Source: Trissonchulus latispiculum
Taxonomy: Eukaryota > Nematoda > Enoplea > Enoplida > Ironidae
DNA length: 64,000 nucleotides
NCBI GenBank assembly: GCA_030248195.1
Contig: JASAND010018455.1
Location: 1-64,000 of the forward strand
Direction: 5' to 3'
A program made the position numbers and the translations under genes. Shown here in pieces: positions 23,701 through 35,200 of this stretch. The notes under the pieces are model-generated. The model was not told the DNA's origin, did no database searches, and saw only the letters and a program-made list of their open reading frames with translations. Numbering within the stretch: position 1 is the stretch's first letter; every line of letters starts with the position of its first letter.

Positions 23701-26166
23701 ACCTTTAACCCCTCTAGCACAGTTCGAGTCCCACCTAAGGTCCGAATTTTTCGGATCTTGGATGGTACATGACTTCTTTTTTTCTTATGAGTTCTTTATC
23801 TCATGCTTTTATTGCTTTTATTGTCAAATGGAAACAACCTCGTATTTCCTATTTTAGCTCTATGGAAAGAGCAAGATTCCAGTCCGCTACAAATTAACGA
23901 ATCCAATGTTTACAGCTCTGGATTTACCTATACCGGTAATCCGGATACGGCCACACTCGTTGAAGTGAAATCCTTCCTGCTTGATCCGGCAATTCTTCAG
24001 GCATACGTTCAAATTTCAACAGAATTTCCAGATGACAAAAGTTGGCTCCAACTCTACGTTGGTTCAAACGATCAGTATTTGACATTAGAAAAGAAGTAAT
24101 TTCGAGGCACTTTTTTATTTCTTTCTTTCGTTTTGGAGGTATCGGCTTCCGTACTCCTGTAATTTCTTACTACGTTTGTGGTACAAGGGGTGGATCACAT
24201 CAAGTTAGAATTTGAGATTATTTGCCATACATTGGCAGATACAACCTGATTGGCACTATGCAAAAACTCGTTGGTTCAAGCTCAGACATTTGGACGAGGA
24301 GAAATTTTGGGGGGTGAACCTTTTTTGATGGCCTTCACAGGATTTTTCCGGTTTTCAGCTCAACAAAACCGAAAAAATCAGGCTGCTGTGAGCGGGTGAC
24401 TGACGCTTATTCTCTGCCAATTTACAAGATGTCTTAATACTTAACATGTTTTTGTAATCTGTTAGGGTCACATCGTAAGTTGTGTAAAAGGAGCAACTGA
24501 AAGTTCCACACCGTGTTTATGCTTTTACTACACCCTAGTGAGTACTGTAACGTGCATATGAACCCCAAGACTTTTATTTTTCTAGCTTTCGGCACTACAC
24601 CAATCACCAGCTAATTGTTCGCCCTGATGATGTTCCTCCGAAGAACCATGTGTACCTTCTCTACTACCACGATGTTGGCGGTTCAGGAACTTTCTCTGTA
24701 TCGTTTGATACGGATGTTATCGTAACAAGTAAATGATAAAGTTCTAAAAGATAAAGGTCTCAAAACAAATAAATGATTCATTACATAACATTTCAATACA
24801 ATACATTACGTTACATTAACGTATTACATTCATTAATTCACATTAAGTCAGGTAGATTACATCAAGAGTTAATGATAGGAAGAGTACGACAACGTACTTT
24901 TCCTTAGTGTACTTAGTGTACTGGCCGGTCAGATGCTCGGCACATTAATGCCGAAATCTCAGGGTTGGGTCACGGTTAACACAGTTAACCATGTGTTGAT
25001 ATGCGTTCGGACTAAAACGCATCTGACTGGCTAATCCTCTACCTTATGTCAAAATTACGTGTATAAGGTGACAGCCTCCCCTAGATATCGGGGAGGGGGG
25101 CTCAGCTTAGCGTTGTTAATTGTGTGTCTATCTGTGTTTGAACTGAAATGCATTTGATTGGCTATTGAGGTTTTGTTACTGACATGCATTGATGAGGGTT
25201 ACGGTAACTAACTAGCCAATCAAATGCATTTCAGTTCAAGCGCATATAGACACTCGCTTAGCAACGCTAAACTCAGCCCCCCCCCCCTCCCGAGATCTCG
25301 AACATCGAACCTTATACACGTAATTTTAACATAAGCTAGGCGATTAGCCAATCAGATGCGTTTTAGTTCAAACGCATATAAACAAATGGTTAACTGTGTT
25401 AACCGTGACCCCTCTGAAGATTTCGGCCTTAACGTGCCGAGCATCTGCAAGCTGGAAAACACTAGGAAGTGTACGTACTCTTCCTATAATATACTCTTGA
25501 TTACACTACATCATTGATTGCATCATAAATTATGACTTATTGTATAAGCTTTCTAAGCCCATTTAACTAAGCCTTAGGATTACAGCATGTAAAGTTCTGG
25601 TGCTTTCATGATTTTAAGGATTAATAGATAGATGGTATTTTTATGGCTTTCCACTCTTGTCCTCACTCAAAATTTAGCTTTTCTTCCTCCATCATCAGAT
25701 GCTATGCATACAGTAGCTAACTCTGCTGATGACATTTTTAATTTATCTTCAATTTAGCAACCGAACCCGTCACATCCACAACAACAACGACCACCACTAC
25801 AACTACCACCGAACCAACCACTACACCTAAAGGATCTCCGTCTTTGTATAAGTTGCCAATATCAATCGTGTAAGATTTTGATTTAACTTCATAATTTTGT
25901 CGGGTGGAGAAAAAGTAAACCACGCTACACAGCTGCTCTCTCCCTTACATTCCAAGCTTAAAGCCTCTTGCGTCTAACGTTAGCATTACGTCTGAGTAAT
26001 GTTTGAAATAAGCAGACCGCTTTCGTTTGATCATAGTTGATCGTTGATCTTTCTATTTTACTGCCACTATTCTTTCCTTTATGTTAATTGCTTACTAATA
26101 TATTTTTGCTTGTTTTCTTGTTATTTCAGCTTTTTTGTTCTCTTGGTCCAGTTTCTGATGAAGTGA
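20779..26166 (+). CDS. Secreted CUB-like protein with Thr-rich stalk, probable GPI anchor
   Basis: Exons (20779 or 20817)-21071, 21996-22117, 23858-24095, 24586-24728, 25758-25869 and 26130-26166 join with matching phases, giving 314 aa from position 20779. A hydrophobic signal peptide is followed by two CUB-like beta-sandwich regions (about 27-135 and 145-265) with almost no cysteines. Then comes a poly-Thr stalk of about 20 residues. The C-terminus is hydrophobic (LPISIVFFVLLVQFLMK), as in a GPI-anchor signal. The layout fits nematode CUB-like proteins, several of which are infection-induced in C. elegans (family knowledge). The 5' end is odd: no ATG occurs in frame before the signal peptide (GTG at 20779), so a short upstream exon or a start-codon change is likely. 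It is convergent with the minus-strand protease gene; the stop codons are 115 bp apart. Confidence 0.75.
22260..22362. repeat. Left part of a repeat split by a hAT-like insertion
   Basis: Resembles 24230-24420: gcagatacaa..., aactcgttggttcaa, tcagacattt. The match resumes at 23546 after the inserted element, through gatgaacctttt and ggatttttccgg. Confidence 0.6.
22363..23545. mobile_element. hAT-like non-autonomous element, CAGAGTTGGA ends (8-bp TSD)
   Basis: Ends are CAGAGTTGGA and its complement TCCAACTCTG, matching hAT terminal style (CAG-G-TG). TSD ATTTGGGG is perfect (22355-22362, 23546-23553). Subterminal gcggtcgcggtc arrays lie inverted at both ends, next to ttcttgaccgc. The middle is AT-rich and has no transposase. 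It lies in intron 2 of the CUB-like gene. Confidence 0.85.
24863..25499. mobile_element. Foldback element, CAAGAG...CTCTTG family, copy 1
   Basis: A long palindrome: ends CAAGAGTTAATGATAGG and, inverted, CAAGAGTATATTATAGG. Inner arms share AGATGCTCG, CCGAAATCTC, ggttaac, aaaacgcatctga and ctcagc segments. Flanks are ATTACAT (24856-24862) and ATTACAC (25500-25506), a 7-bp duplication with one change. No coding capacity. In intron 4 of the CUB-like gene. Confidence 0.8.
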
Positions 26167-26251
26167 ACTTAACGAATTCATAAAACATTTTCTGTTGGGA
26201 TAGACATTTATAGAAACATTTATTTTCTTCGGTTATTTTTCTTTATTGTAT

Positions 26252-26257
26252 ATGTAT
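26252..26257 (-). terminator. Polyadenylation signal (minus-strand AATAAA)
   Basis: 24 bp downstream of the stop codon at 26281 of the second protease gene; another candidate lies at 26219-26224. Confidence 0.5.
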
Positions 26258-26280
26258 CGGTTACTGTTACTTGTTGCGTT

Positions 26281-29200
26281 TTAATTGCTTCCAAATATTA
26301 CTCGTGCGTCGGAACAAAAACTCCCACAATAGATACAGTCGGAGATGCCAGCAGTTCCATACGCGAAGAACGCCGTTTGACATCTGCCTTCGACACACTG
26401 ACAGCCATGTTCTATAAATATGCCAAATAAAATAATAACAATTAAAATAATGACAAAAATAGAAATGTTCGGGAATTAAAAATTGTTGCCTTCAGATTTG
26501 TTACCTCATAGAAAGCACATAATAGTGTATCTTTAATAACTCTTTTCACCTACTGTAAAGTAACATATGATCAGTTCCTTGTTTTGACAGTTTGAATTTA
26601 GTAGAGAAAAATAATAATATTGACTACATTTCAAAATAATTTGAGCAGATGAACTATACCGTATAACTAACAATTCTTAGACATTTAATTGTAGCACTTA
26701 CTGTAGGTTACATTGTCGGCTAAATACAATATTTTGGATTCTCTAGTTTTGTAACAGTCTGCATGATTACTGCATTGGATTGGACTGGCACCCAGGTCTG
26801 AAAATAAATATTCAGGGTTCACTATGTCACTCCAATTAGTCTTAATTAGTAGTTGCTTATTCGCTATAGCAATCATGATTTAATGATTTGCTATATGCTA
26901 ACATGCTCTTTTCGTCACAGTCTTTTATGGTCGATTCGATGTTACTTGCATGCACATTATCTCTGTTGGAAGTTTTTGACCTGCTATGTATATAATTTAT
27001 AGATGCAAGTACAACAGCATAACTTTATCTAGGTTCGTACCGTATGGTGCAGGTGTGGTTATAGGACCTGTCGTTGTCGTGGTTGGCTTCCTTTCTATAA
27101 AAGCCAGATCAGAATTAATGACGTAGCTAACTAATTACACTTTTATTAGCCAACACATTAATTCTACAAATTTTAAGTGCAGGCACCCCTAAAATTATTT
27201 GTCGTCGATGAAAAAGTTCAATCAAGTATCAATAAAAATAAATATTTAACATAAAGCTGTGACAGTCTAACCGCATTCTGAACAGGCATCTGTCGTGTTT
27301 GCGCTGAAATAGATTTGGCAACGACCATCTTGACATTGGCATCCCGTATCTAAATCATGTACTGACCAAAACATATAAATAAACTGTTATAAATAAATAT
27401 ATAAAGTAATAATTTTCATTTTCCTCTATCGCCAATGTCTTCCTGCAAAATGTCCCTCTATCCAGAGGTCATCCTTCATAAGGCCAAGAAAGTTCACAAT
27501 CCTCGATACCAAAGAAATAGCATAATGAAGGAAAACTCAAAAAGCTTTATTCTCATTGGCTCAACTTGTCCCTTTTCCTCCGGATACCCCAAATTTCTCA
27601 GTCCCAAACAATCAAACACCAAAATTACAGTAGTTAGCGTGATGACTATGTTTTGTAGGAAAAACATGTGAGTTTTGTTCCAATGGAATGAAAAATTTGT
27701 AATTAATATTTTATTGCAATGATTTTTTGTTCTGAATATAACCTGGATGTAACTCTTAACGAGAGATTTGTAGTTTTTGTGACATAGAGTAAATCCAGCT
27801 TTTACTGCAAGTTTACCACAATTAAATATGTAGGATATTCGGCAGTTTTATATACTGGAAAAACGATATTTTACAGTTTATTGTTGTTGTTGTTTGGTAG
27901 GCGGTCGTTGTTGGTTTCCCATAAACGGCAGACTATATCAGTCCGCTCCTGCGGAGGTAGGCCAGGACTACCTCCGGATTCCGTCTGAGGCAGGAAAGGT
28001 CAGGGGACATACCTAGGTGCCGGATTCGGTGAACTGCGTGGGCGGGGCAATTGAGGAGCACATGGGAGAGGGTCCCAGACTCCTCCCCGCAGTCGGGGCA
28101 CATCGGGGACGGCCATTGCTCAGGGTCACATTAACTTTCCAGTTCGTAGTTGACTCAGGATCACCCTGTCCCTCCTGGGGAGACCTGATTTCAGGTGAGG
28201 TGGAGTGGGGCCATTTTGGCGGAAGATTTCTTTCGTCCGTTGATGGGTACAACTAGTTAGCCAGGAGTTTCTGACGAATCTCTTGATGGTTGATTTAGCG
28301 GAGGCATAGTCGATTGGCACAGCCTCCTGTTGCATTGATGAGCCTTGCGCTGCCAGTTGATCAGCCGTTTCATTCCCGTCTATATTGGAGTGACCGGGGA
28401 TCCACTGTATCGTGCAACGCTGCTCTTCGAGATGCCACAATTTCTCCCAGATGTTGACTAAAATCGGAATGATAGTGGAGCGGATTCCAGATTTTAGCAG
28501 ACGGACAACAGACTGTGAATCCGTGAATATGACAATTCTGTCATGTGGTCTTAGGTGTCCCTTAGTTCTAGCCACCCAATTTAGGTCTTCACTAATAGCC
28601 AGGAGTTCCGCTTTGAACCTGTTGCAGGCAGGCCCTTGCAGGACCAGAAATGGAAATTGGTTCTTGTAGTCGTTGCCACTCCACAAGAATGCCACTCCCT
28701 CCGTTGGAGGTGCCTCCCACGGCTGCTCCGTCGGTCCAAATTTTTAGTTCCGAATTGGAGTGCTGGTTCAGAACTGGCATGGCAGCACATTTGCGCTGCT
28801 CATGTGAATCACTTCGGTTTGTGGGCGTTGGCAGGTCGCTATTTATTTCGGTTGGTAGCAGTCTATCACTGGGCTGGATCCAGTGAACCGGAAGTAGCGG
28901 TTTCCTTGGTAGATGCTCGAGTCCGGCACATTCAGCTGTGGACTTCCCCATTTCCACCCACGATTTCTGAGTGACCAGATTTCTTCGGTATCTCTGTCCA
29001 GGGAGACATAGCAGTACCCTTGGATTATCGTTGGGTAGGCGAAGCGACCTTTCCCGTGCTTTATAGCTGCCAATTCTTTGGATTTGTGGATTACCGGAAC
29101 AAGGTTGGCTTCCAGGTGGAGCGCTTCTGTAGGAGCGGCTTTGACGCATCCAGTTATAATCCTTGCAGCTTGATTTTGGATCTTTTCTGCAGAATGCTGG

Positions 29201-32200
29201 TGGGTTGGGGCGGCTCCAGGAATCCAGACGGCAGCACAATATTCCATAGCGGACCGGATATACACCATTTGTAGATCTTCCTTGGAGCTTCCCCAGTTGG
29301 TCGCAGAAAGCCGGGACAGCGCCTTCAGTCTTGACCACACTTTCGACTTCAGCTTCTGGAAGTGTGGACCGAAATTCAGCAAGCGGTCGAAGGTTATCCC
29401 GAGGAATGTTGGAGTCTTATTTAGACGAAGATTCATTCCGTTGAGGGTGAGTTGTAGATTCCGACTGGCTTCCTTGTTATGCGTTGTAAAGAATACGTAT
29501 TCCGATTTGGCCACGTTGATGCTCATCTTCCAGCGGGCAGCCGATCTTGAGATGGAGTCAACGAATGCCAGATTCGTTGATCTGGACTTTGGCCAATCTG
29601 TCACTCAAAATGTTTTTTATCCAATTAAGAGTGCATTTTGGGAGTCCAAGCCTGGATAGTTTCCTTAGGAGCGCTGGCTTCCAGACGGTATCGAAGGCTC
29701 GCCTGAAATCAATTAAGGCCAAAACAGTTCGCTTGGGAGGCCTTTTGCTGCGAAATCCTTCCACTATGGAGTGAGTGAGTCGAAGCACTTGGTCCTCAGT
29801 CGATCTGAGGCTCCGAAAGCCAGCCTGTGGAGTCCAGTTTTTGAGTAGATTCCAGCCAGTACTGAATTCTTTCCTTTACAATCCTCTCCATTAGTTTGGA
29901 TAGGCAGCTTGTAAGACAGAGAGAGTCTACTTTATCGGTGGGTTTGCCAGGCTTCGGGATTGGGGTGATAGAGACTCTTCTCCAGGGCGTAAGCACTTCA
30001 CCAGATTGCCATGACAAATTGATTATTTTCAGCACAACTTCGGTGGCCAGGATACTTAGATGTTGCAGAAGTTCATTGTCCACGAGATCAGGTCCGTGGG
30101 CTTTCCTAGGCTTGAGCTGGTTAATTGCCAGCTGTAATTCCGTCATAGTGAAATTAGAGCATAGCGGCACTGAGCAGCTACATGGTTTTTTCGACTGCCT
30201 GTGTAGACTGCGCTTCAGTTTTCTGTCTTCCTTGGTTTCAGCAAGAGTTTATAATAGCAAGAGTAAGACACTCAGCTCTTTCTAATAGAATAAGCTTGCA
30301 AGATGCATATCCTACCCAGTGCGCCAGTTTTGTATCCCGCTGAAGTTACAATTCCAACTAGCAGATCTCAAGACAACTGCTATATACTATCAACATGTAC
30401 CAGAAGTAACAGAACAGAACTCTCAAAGTTTTACACTTTTTGTTATTGTTAAATATATACTCTTAAGTCACTTTATAACAGAAACATTAAGGCCGAAATC
30501 TCGTGGGGGGGGGGCTTCTCAGCGTGTAAACATACAACGCTGACATTTTTTAAAAGCGGGCGTTTTTGACAAATTAATTATTATAACTTGAGCTAGGAAA
30601 ATCGTACACCAATAATTTTTATACCATTATGTTGCAGAGAAGGAGATCTTTTTAACGATATAAAAATTATATATTCTGGTTTAGGTAATCTCTTACAAAA
30701 CCGGCAATAAGGCATCCTTGCCACGAAAGTTCTGGAAATTTCATAATTTATTCGAAATGCCTTACGTTGTTGCTAAATTTATGAGAGATTGCCCAAACCA
30801 AACTATATAATTTTTATATCGTTAAAAAGATCTCGTTCTACGCAACATAATGATATAAAAATTATTGCTGTACGATTTTTCTAGCTCAAGTTATACTATT
30901 TAATTTGTCGAAAACGCCCGTTTTCGAAAAATGTCAGCGTTGTATGTTTACACGCTGAGAAGCTCCCCCCGAGATTTCGGCCTTAATGTTTCGAGCATCT
31001 TGCAACCTTATTCTATTAGGAAGAGCTTACTCTTGCTATTATAAACTCTTGGTTTCAGTGAGTCTACTGACATATTCAGCGATGAAACCGTTGGCCTTAT
31101 CCCGGTCAGAGATCAGTTTTTACCATTCCGTTCCAGTGCAGACCCGGAACGTCGAGTAGTCGTTTTCCCTTCAATCGCATGGATGGCTCTCATAACTTCG
31201 CCAATGCTGGAGTGGGCGTTGAGCGTTGATGCATACTCTCTCCAATACTCGCGCTTGGCATTTCGTATTTCTGATTTCAGGTTTCGAGCAGCTTCGTCCC
31301 AGGACTGCCTATCGGCTTCTCTTCGAGTATAAACTACCAGTCTTCTTTTTCTCTTCACTTCTCTCAGGAGCTGAGATAACAGATCATTCCACCAAGGCTT
31401 TGGAGTTTTGATTCTCGAGACCGGAGCTGAGACATTAGCAGCCGCAAGCATGGCATCAGTGAATGATTTGTTTAGGGCATGAACATTTTCCACTGTTCGC
31501 CAGTTGCGGGCCTCCAGTTCACCGTCAAGCGTCCGTTGAAATTTGGGCCAATCGGCTTTTTGGTAGCTGGGACGGTTGATGGGTTTCGGCAGGGGGATAG
31601 GCTTCTTCAGGTGCAAACAAAGGACTATGGGGTGATGATCCGATAGCGTTGATTCCAGTATGTACCAGTTGTGCCTTAGGTCCCAGTCCGAATGGACAAA
31701 GTTGACGTCCGGGGCGGACGGGTTTCCCGTCTGAGGATTGAATCGAGTCGGAGGAGGTTGCATTAACCATAGCATTGGTTAGGGTCCAATCCAATAGCTG
31801 CTCACCTCGTTCATCTTCCGCCTGATGTGTATTCCAAGCCTCAGCATGGCAGTTGAAGTCACCTGCCACAATAGTTCTTGGGTAGCTTGGGAGGAGGTGA
31901 GGATCAAAGCGTTGGACTCTGTTGTCGGCAGCTGCGGTAGTGATGGGGGGCACGTACACGTTTGCTACCGGAATGCATCCGGCAGGAGACTGGATGCTAC
32001 AGAAGACGGAATCCGTTTTTTGGTCCTGATTTGCAGTTATAAACCTGGTTTCCCGGGATTAGGGGATGCCATTTCTGATGCACGTGGCAACACCTCCTCC
32101 CACAACACAGTGGGCTTGCCTGCCCTGTTGCGTGCATTGATGTTCTTCAGAGAATCCTTGGATTTTCAGCTGATCATTTGGCCTAACCAGGTTTCCTGGA

Positions 32201-35200
32201 GAAGTAGAATGGCCGCTTCCGATTCCTGAGTGAGCTTCCTGAAAAAGGATCGTTTTTCAGCGGATGCAGAACCAATATTCCATTGGATAATCCTGAGGGT
32301 ACCGTGTTGCTTGTCCGGTATAGCGCTGCCTGATGTGGTGGTGGCCCACACAGACGGGGCAGGGGGAGTGGGATTGAGTGTTACTGTCTGAGGTTGCTGG
32401 TGGGAAAGGGTGACGGATGGAACAGAAGGTTGTTTGGCTTTACAATTTGTGCAGACGAAGGAATTGACCTCGGTTATTGGTGGGTTGGCACGGAGCTGAG
32501 ATGGGGTGTAGCCTGAGCATTGGCCTGAATGTGCCCAGAGCATACAGACTGTGCATTTTATGGAGTACCCTGAGTACCCAACTGCCAGTCGCAGGTCGCG
32601 CAGGGCCATTTAGGACGGGCTGGATCTGGTCCGGGGTTTCTCTCGATATCACCGGCTGTCAATAGGATGAGGACCCAGTACACCGGCCTACCAGGTCCCC
32701 CCTACCAAAAACCCTGCAGTGGACGGAGGGGAGGCGGTACCCAGTCGCCAGGGGAACCACGGGGAGTGGGATCCTTTTCGTATGCGCTTCTTCTTCTGGG
32801 CAGGAGAATCGGCTCGGCAAGCCGCTCCACTGCGGCAAAGCGGATCTCTTCGGAGCAGTTTCACCTCAGTTACGTTATTAAAAGTCATATATTTTGTGAT
32901 TTTGTACCACTGCTTGAATGAATTCGTTTTGCAGTAACTTATGCATGTCTAAATGTGGTTTGTTTCTGCAGCACAGTTAAAGAACTCGTAAGTAGTAGAG
33001 TTCCTAGTTTCAACATTATACGGTGAAGTTTTTAATTGCGTCTACAAGCATCAAGCGCATTGCAACTTCTTTGCTTTAACCCGATTGATGAAATTTAATT
33101 GACATTCACTAATTAGACTCCGTTTAATTAATCACTCACAATAATTCAGCTCTTTCCAGTTTCTAACATATTTCGGAACAGCCAGATCATAACAGTCGCT
33201 GTGAGATGAACACTCCACAGTGTTTTTCGTTTCCCCGTTCGTATCATCTAAGACAAGTCAAAAGATACCAACACCAACATAAAGAAGAATGAAATAACTT
33301 GACAATAAAATTATTAATTATTAACAATCAATTAATTTCTAGATTTCAAGATTTCTACAAAATGTTTTTTAAAAATTCGTCCACACATAGTATATACCTA
33401 TGTTTCAATTTAACTTGCCAAATTTTGCAGAGTCCATTCTGACATCAAAGTTCTTCTTTGTATCATCTAAAAGTATCATAGATTAATTTCAGTATTTCAC
33501 CGATTTTTACAGCCCCAGAATTTATACATTTTAGAGGAGAAAGGAAAACGTCCATTGCGTCTCCCGTAACAGAGGTTCTGGGCAGTTCCATCTGATAGGC
33601 ATGTCGGCTATTTTCGGCGACCGGAAGAAAACCAGAAATAGTATTTGCTAAATTCTAGAATTGATATGACAATCCACTCCAGCACACCACTTCTTTCACC
33701 GAATTATCGTTGTGATGCGAACCATCTCATCGTCTTTCATGCAGATTATTAAACGTTGATATAGTGTGCGTTTGTAGAGTAGCTAAGCTTTGGCCAACAT
33801 GAATGCACTTATTATTGAGGGAGGTCTTCAAAATTATTTCGAAATATATAAGGTTTATTCAGAAAGGGAGCATACATACAGACACAAGTTTAAGGAATTT
33901 TTGTAATTACCACCAAACATGGCCAAGTCGTCATCACAATGTTCACCACAGAAGATGCATTTTGAACAGCCCTCGGTTCCGTTCACACTGTACTGAACAT
34001 CGCAAATTCCTTGATTGCAGTAGCACCCAGTCACTGCAAGAAAAGAAACGTTTGAAACGAAACTACATTTTGTGTGTTTTATTTAATCGAAATATGAAAT
34101 TGAATTATGAATCGAATTTATAATATGAAAAGTTTGGTAATGAACAAGAATGGATTTCCTAAAATTCCTAAAGGTTAAATTGAGTTGAATCGTTAACAAG
34201 AGCATAGTTACGTTTGCAATGTTACTTTTCTTACAATATTTTAAATCGTCCTGATAGTAGACATGTTTTGGCTCTCGAGTTCTGAAACAGTCTTGATGAT
34301 CCTTGCAAGAAACGGGAGAGGCTCCAAGATCTAGAATACAGCACCACACACAAACCCTTTGTTGGTAAAGCAGTCGCTAATCCGCGTTATGATGTATTTA
34401 AACAAGACAATCAATATTACAAAACTCTTACTCTTTAGAAAGCTTAGAACTCCGATTTCAAACCGTCAGTTAAGAGGAACCATTCTTAACCAAATCCTTT
34501 ACTGACCCATTGGGGTCACCATCAAAATTAAAGCTGATCTCATACTGCAAGAAAAGTTTATCTCAATAATCCAAGACAATGAAAACGATTGTTACAAATT
34601 TGCTAGCAAGCCAAACCTAGATTTTTCGGTTCTGGTGTAGTCACTTCCTCAGTTGTTGCAGTTGTAGTAGTAGTAGTAGTAGTACTAGTACTGGTACTGG
34701 TGCTTGTCCTGGTAGTAGTAGTCGAAGTGGTTGAAGTAGTGCTGCGCTGAGTAGTTTCGCTTGGCTCTGTAACCGGATTTGTGGTACTGGTCTTCGCTGT
34801 TGTTGTTGCTGTTGTGGTGGTAGTTGGCCTTCTCGTTGTCGTTGTAACAACTGGTATGTCAGTGGTAGTTTTCGCAGATTCTGTTGCTATAAACTACAAA
34901 GTCCAGTTAATGATGTTTTAAAACATGGATTTTTTGTCGTTTATTGCTGAGCTCCGTGCGTATCGAGATTCGAGATAATTCTAAGTTTCTGGGAGGAAAC
35001 ATGAACAGGCTTTCTGTGCTTTGATATGGGTTTTACTTTTTGAAATTAATTATTGGCATGGTTGAACTGATGTTTTACCTGTAGTAGTCATATTGTCGGT
35101 TTTCGTTGTCGTTGTTTTAACGTTCGGATCTGAAAAAAGCAACTACTTGTAACAATAAAATTGCAAAAGCAGTTGTCTTAGTTTTAACTAATATCCTATC

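Larger units (their letters stand above)
27880..32875 (-). mobile_element. Jockey/I-group-like LINE with RNase H, dead, 5'-truncated
   Basis: Reading on the minus strand from high to low coordinates: a PHD-like Cys finger (near 32560-32450), an AP-type endonuclease, reverse transcriptase, then RNase H, ending in a CAA-repeat tail near 27890. There is no first ORF, so the copy looks truncated or decayed. Frames are broken several times, and the region is split by the foldback element at 30242-31051. It lies in intron 6 of the minus-strand protease gene, in the same orientation as the gene. End points are approximate. Confidence 0.8.

Noticed and set aside
28017..29659. Plus-strand open frames opposite the LINE
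   Set aside because: Shadows of the minus-strand RT and RNase H sequence.
33855..33910. Reading through exon 5 of the minus-strand protease to a stop at 33855 as the gene end
   Set aside because: A good donor at 33910 in phase 1 joins exactly to the next module exon, and the read-through tail is not conserved in the other modules. Kept only as an alternative end.
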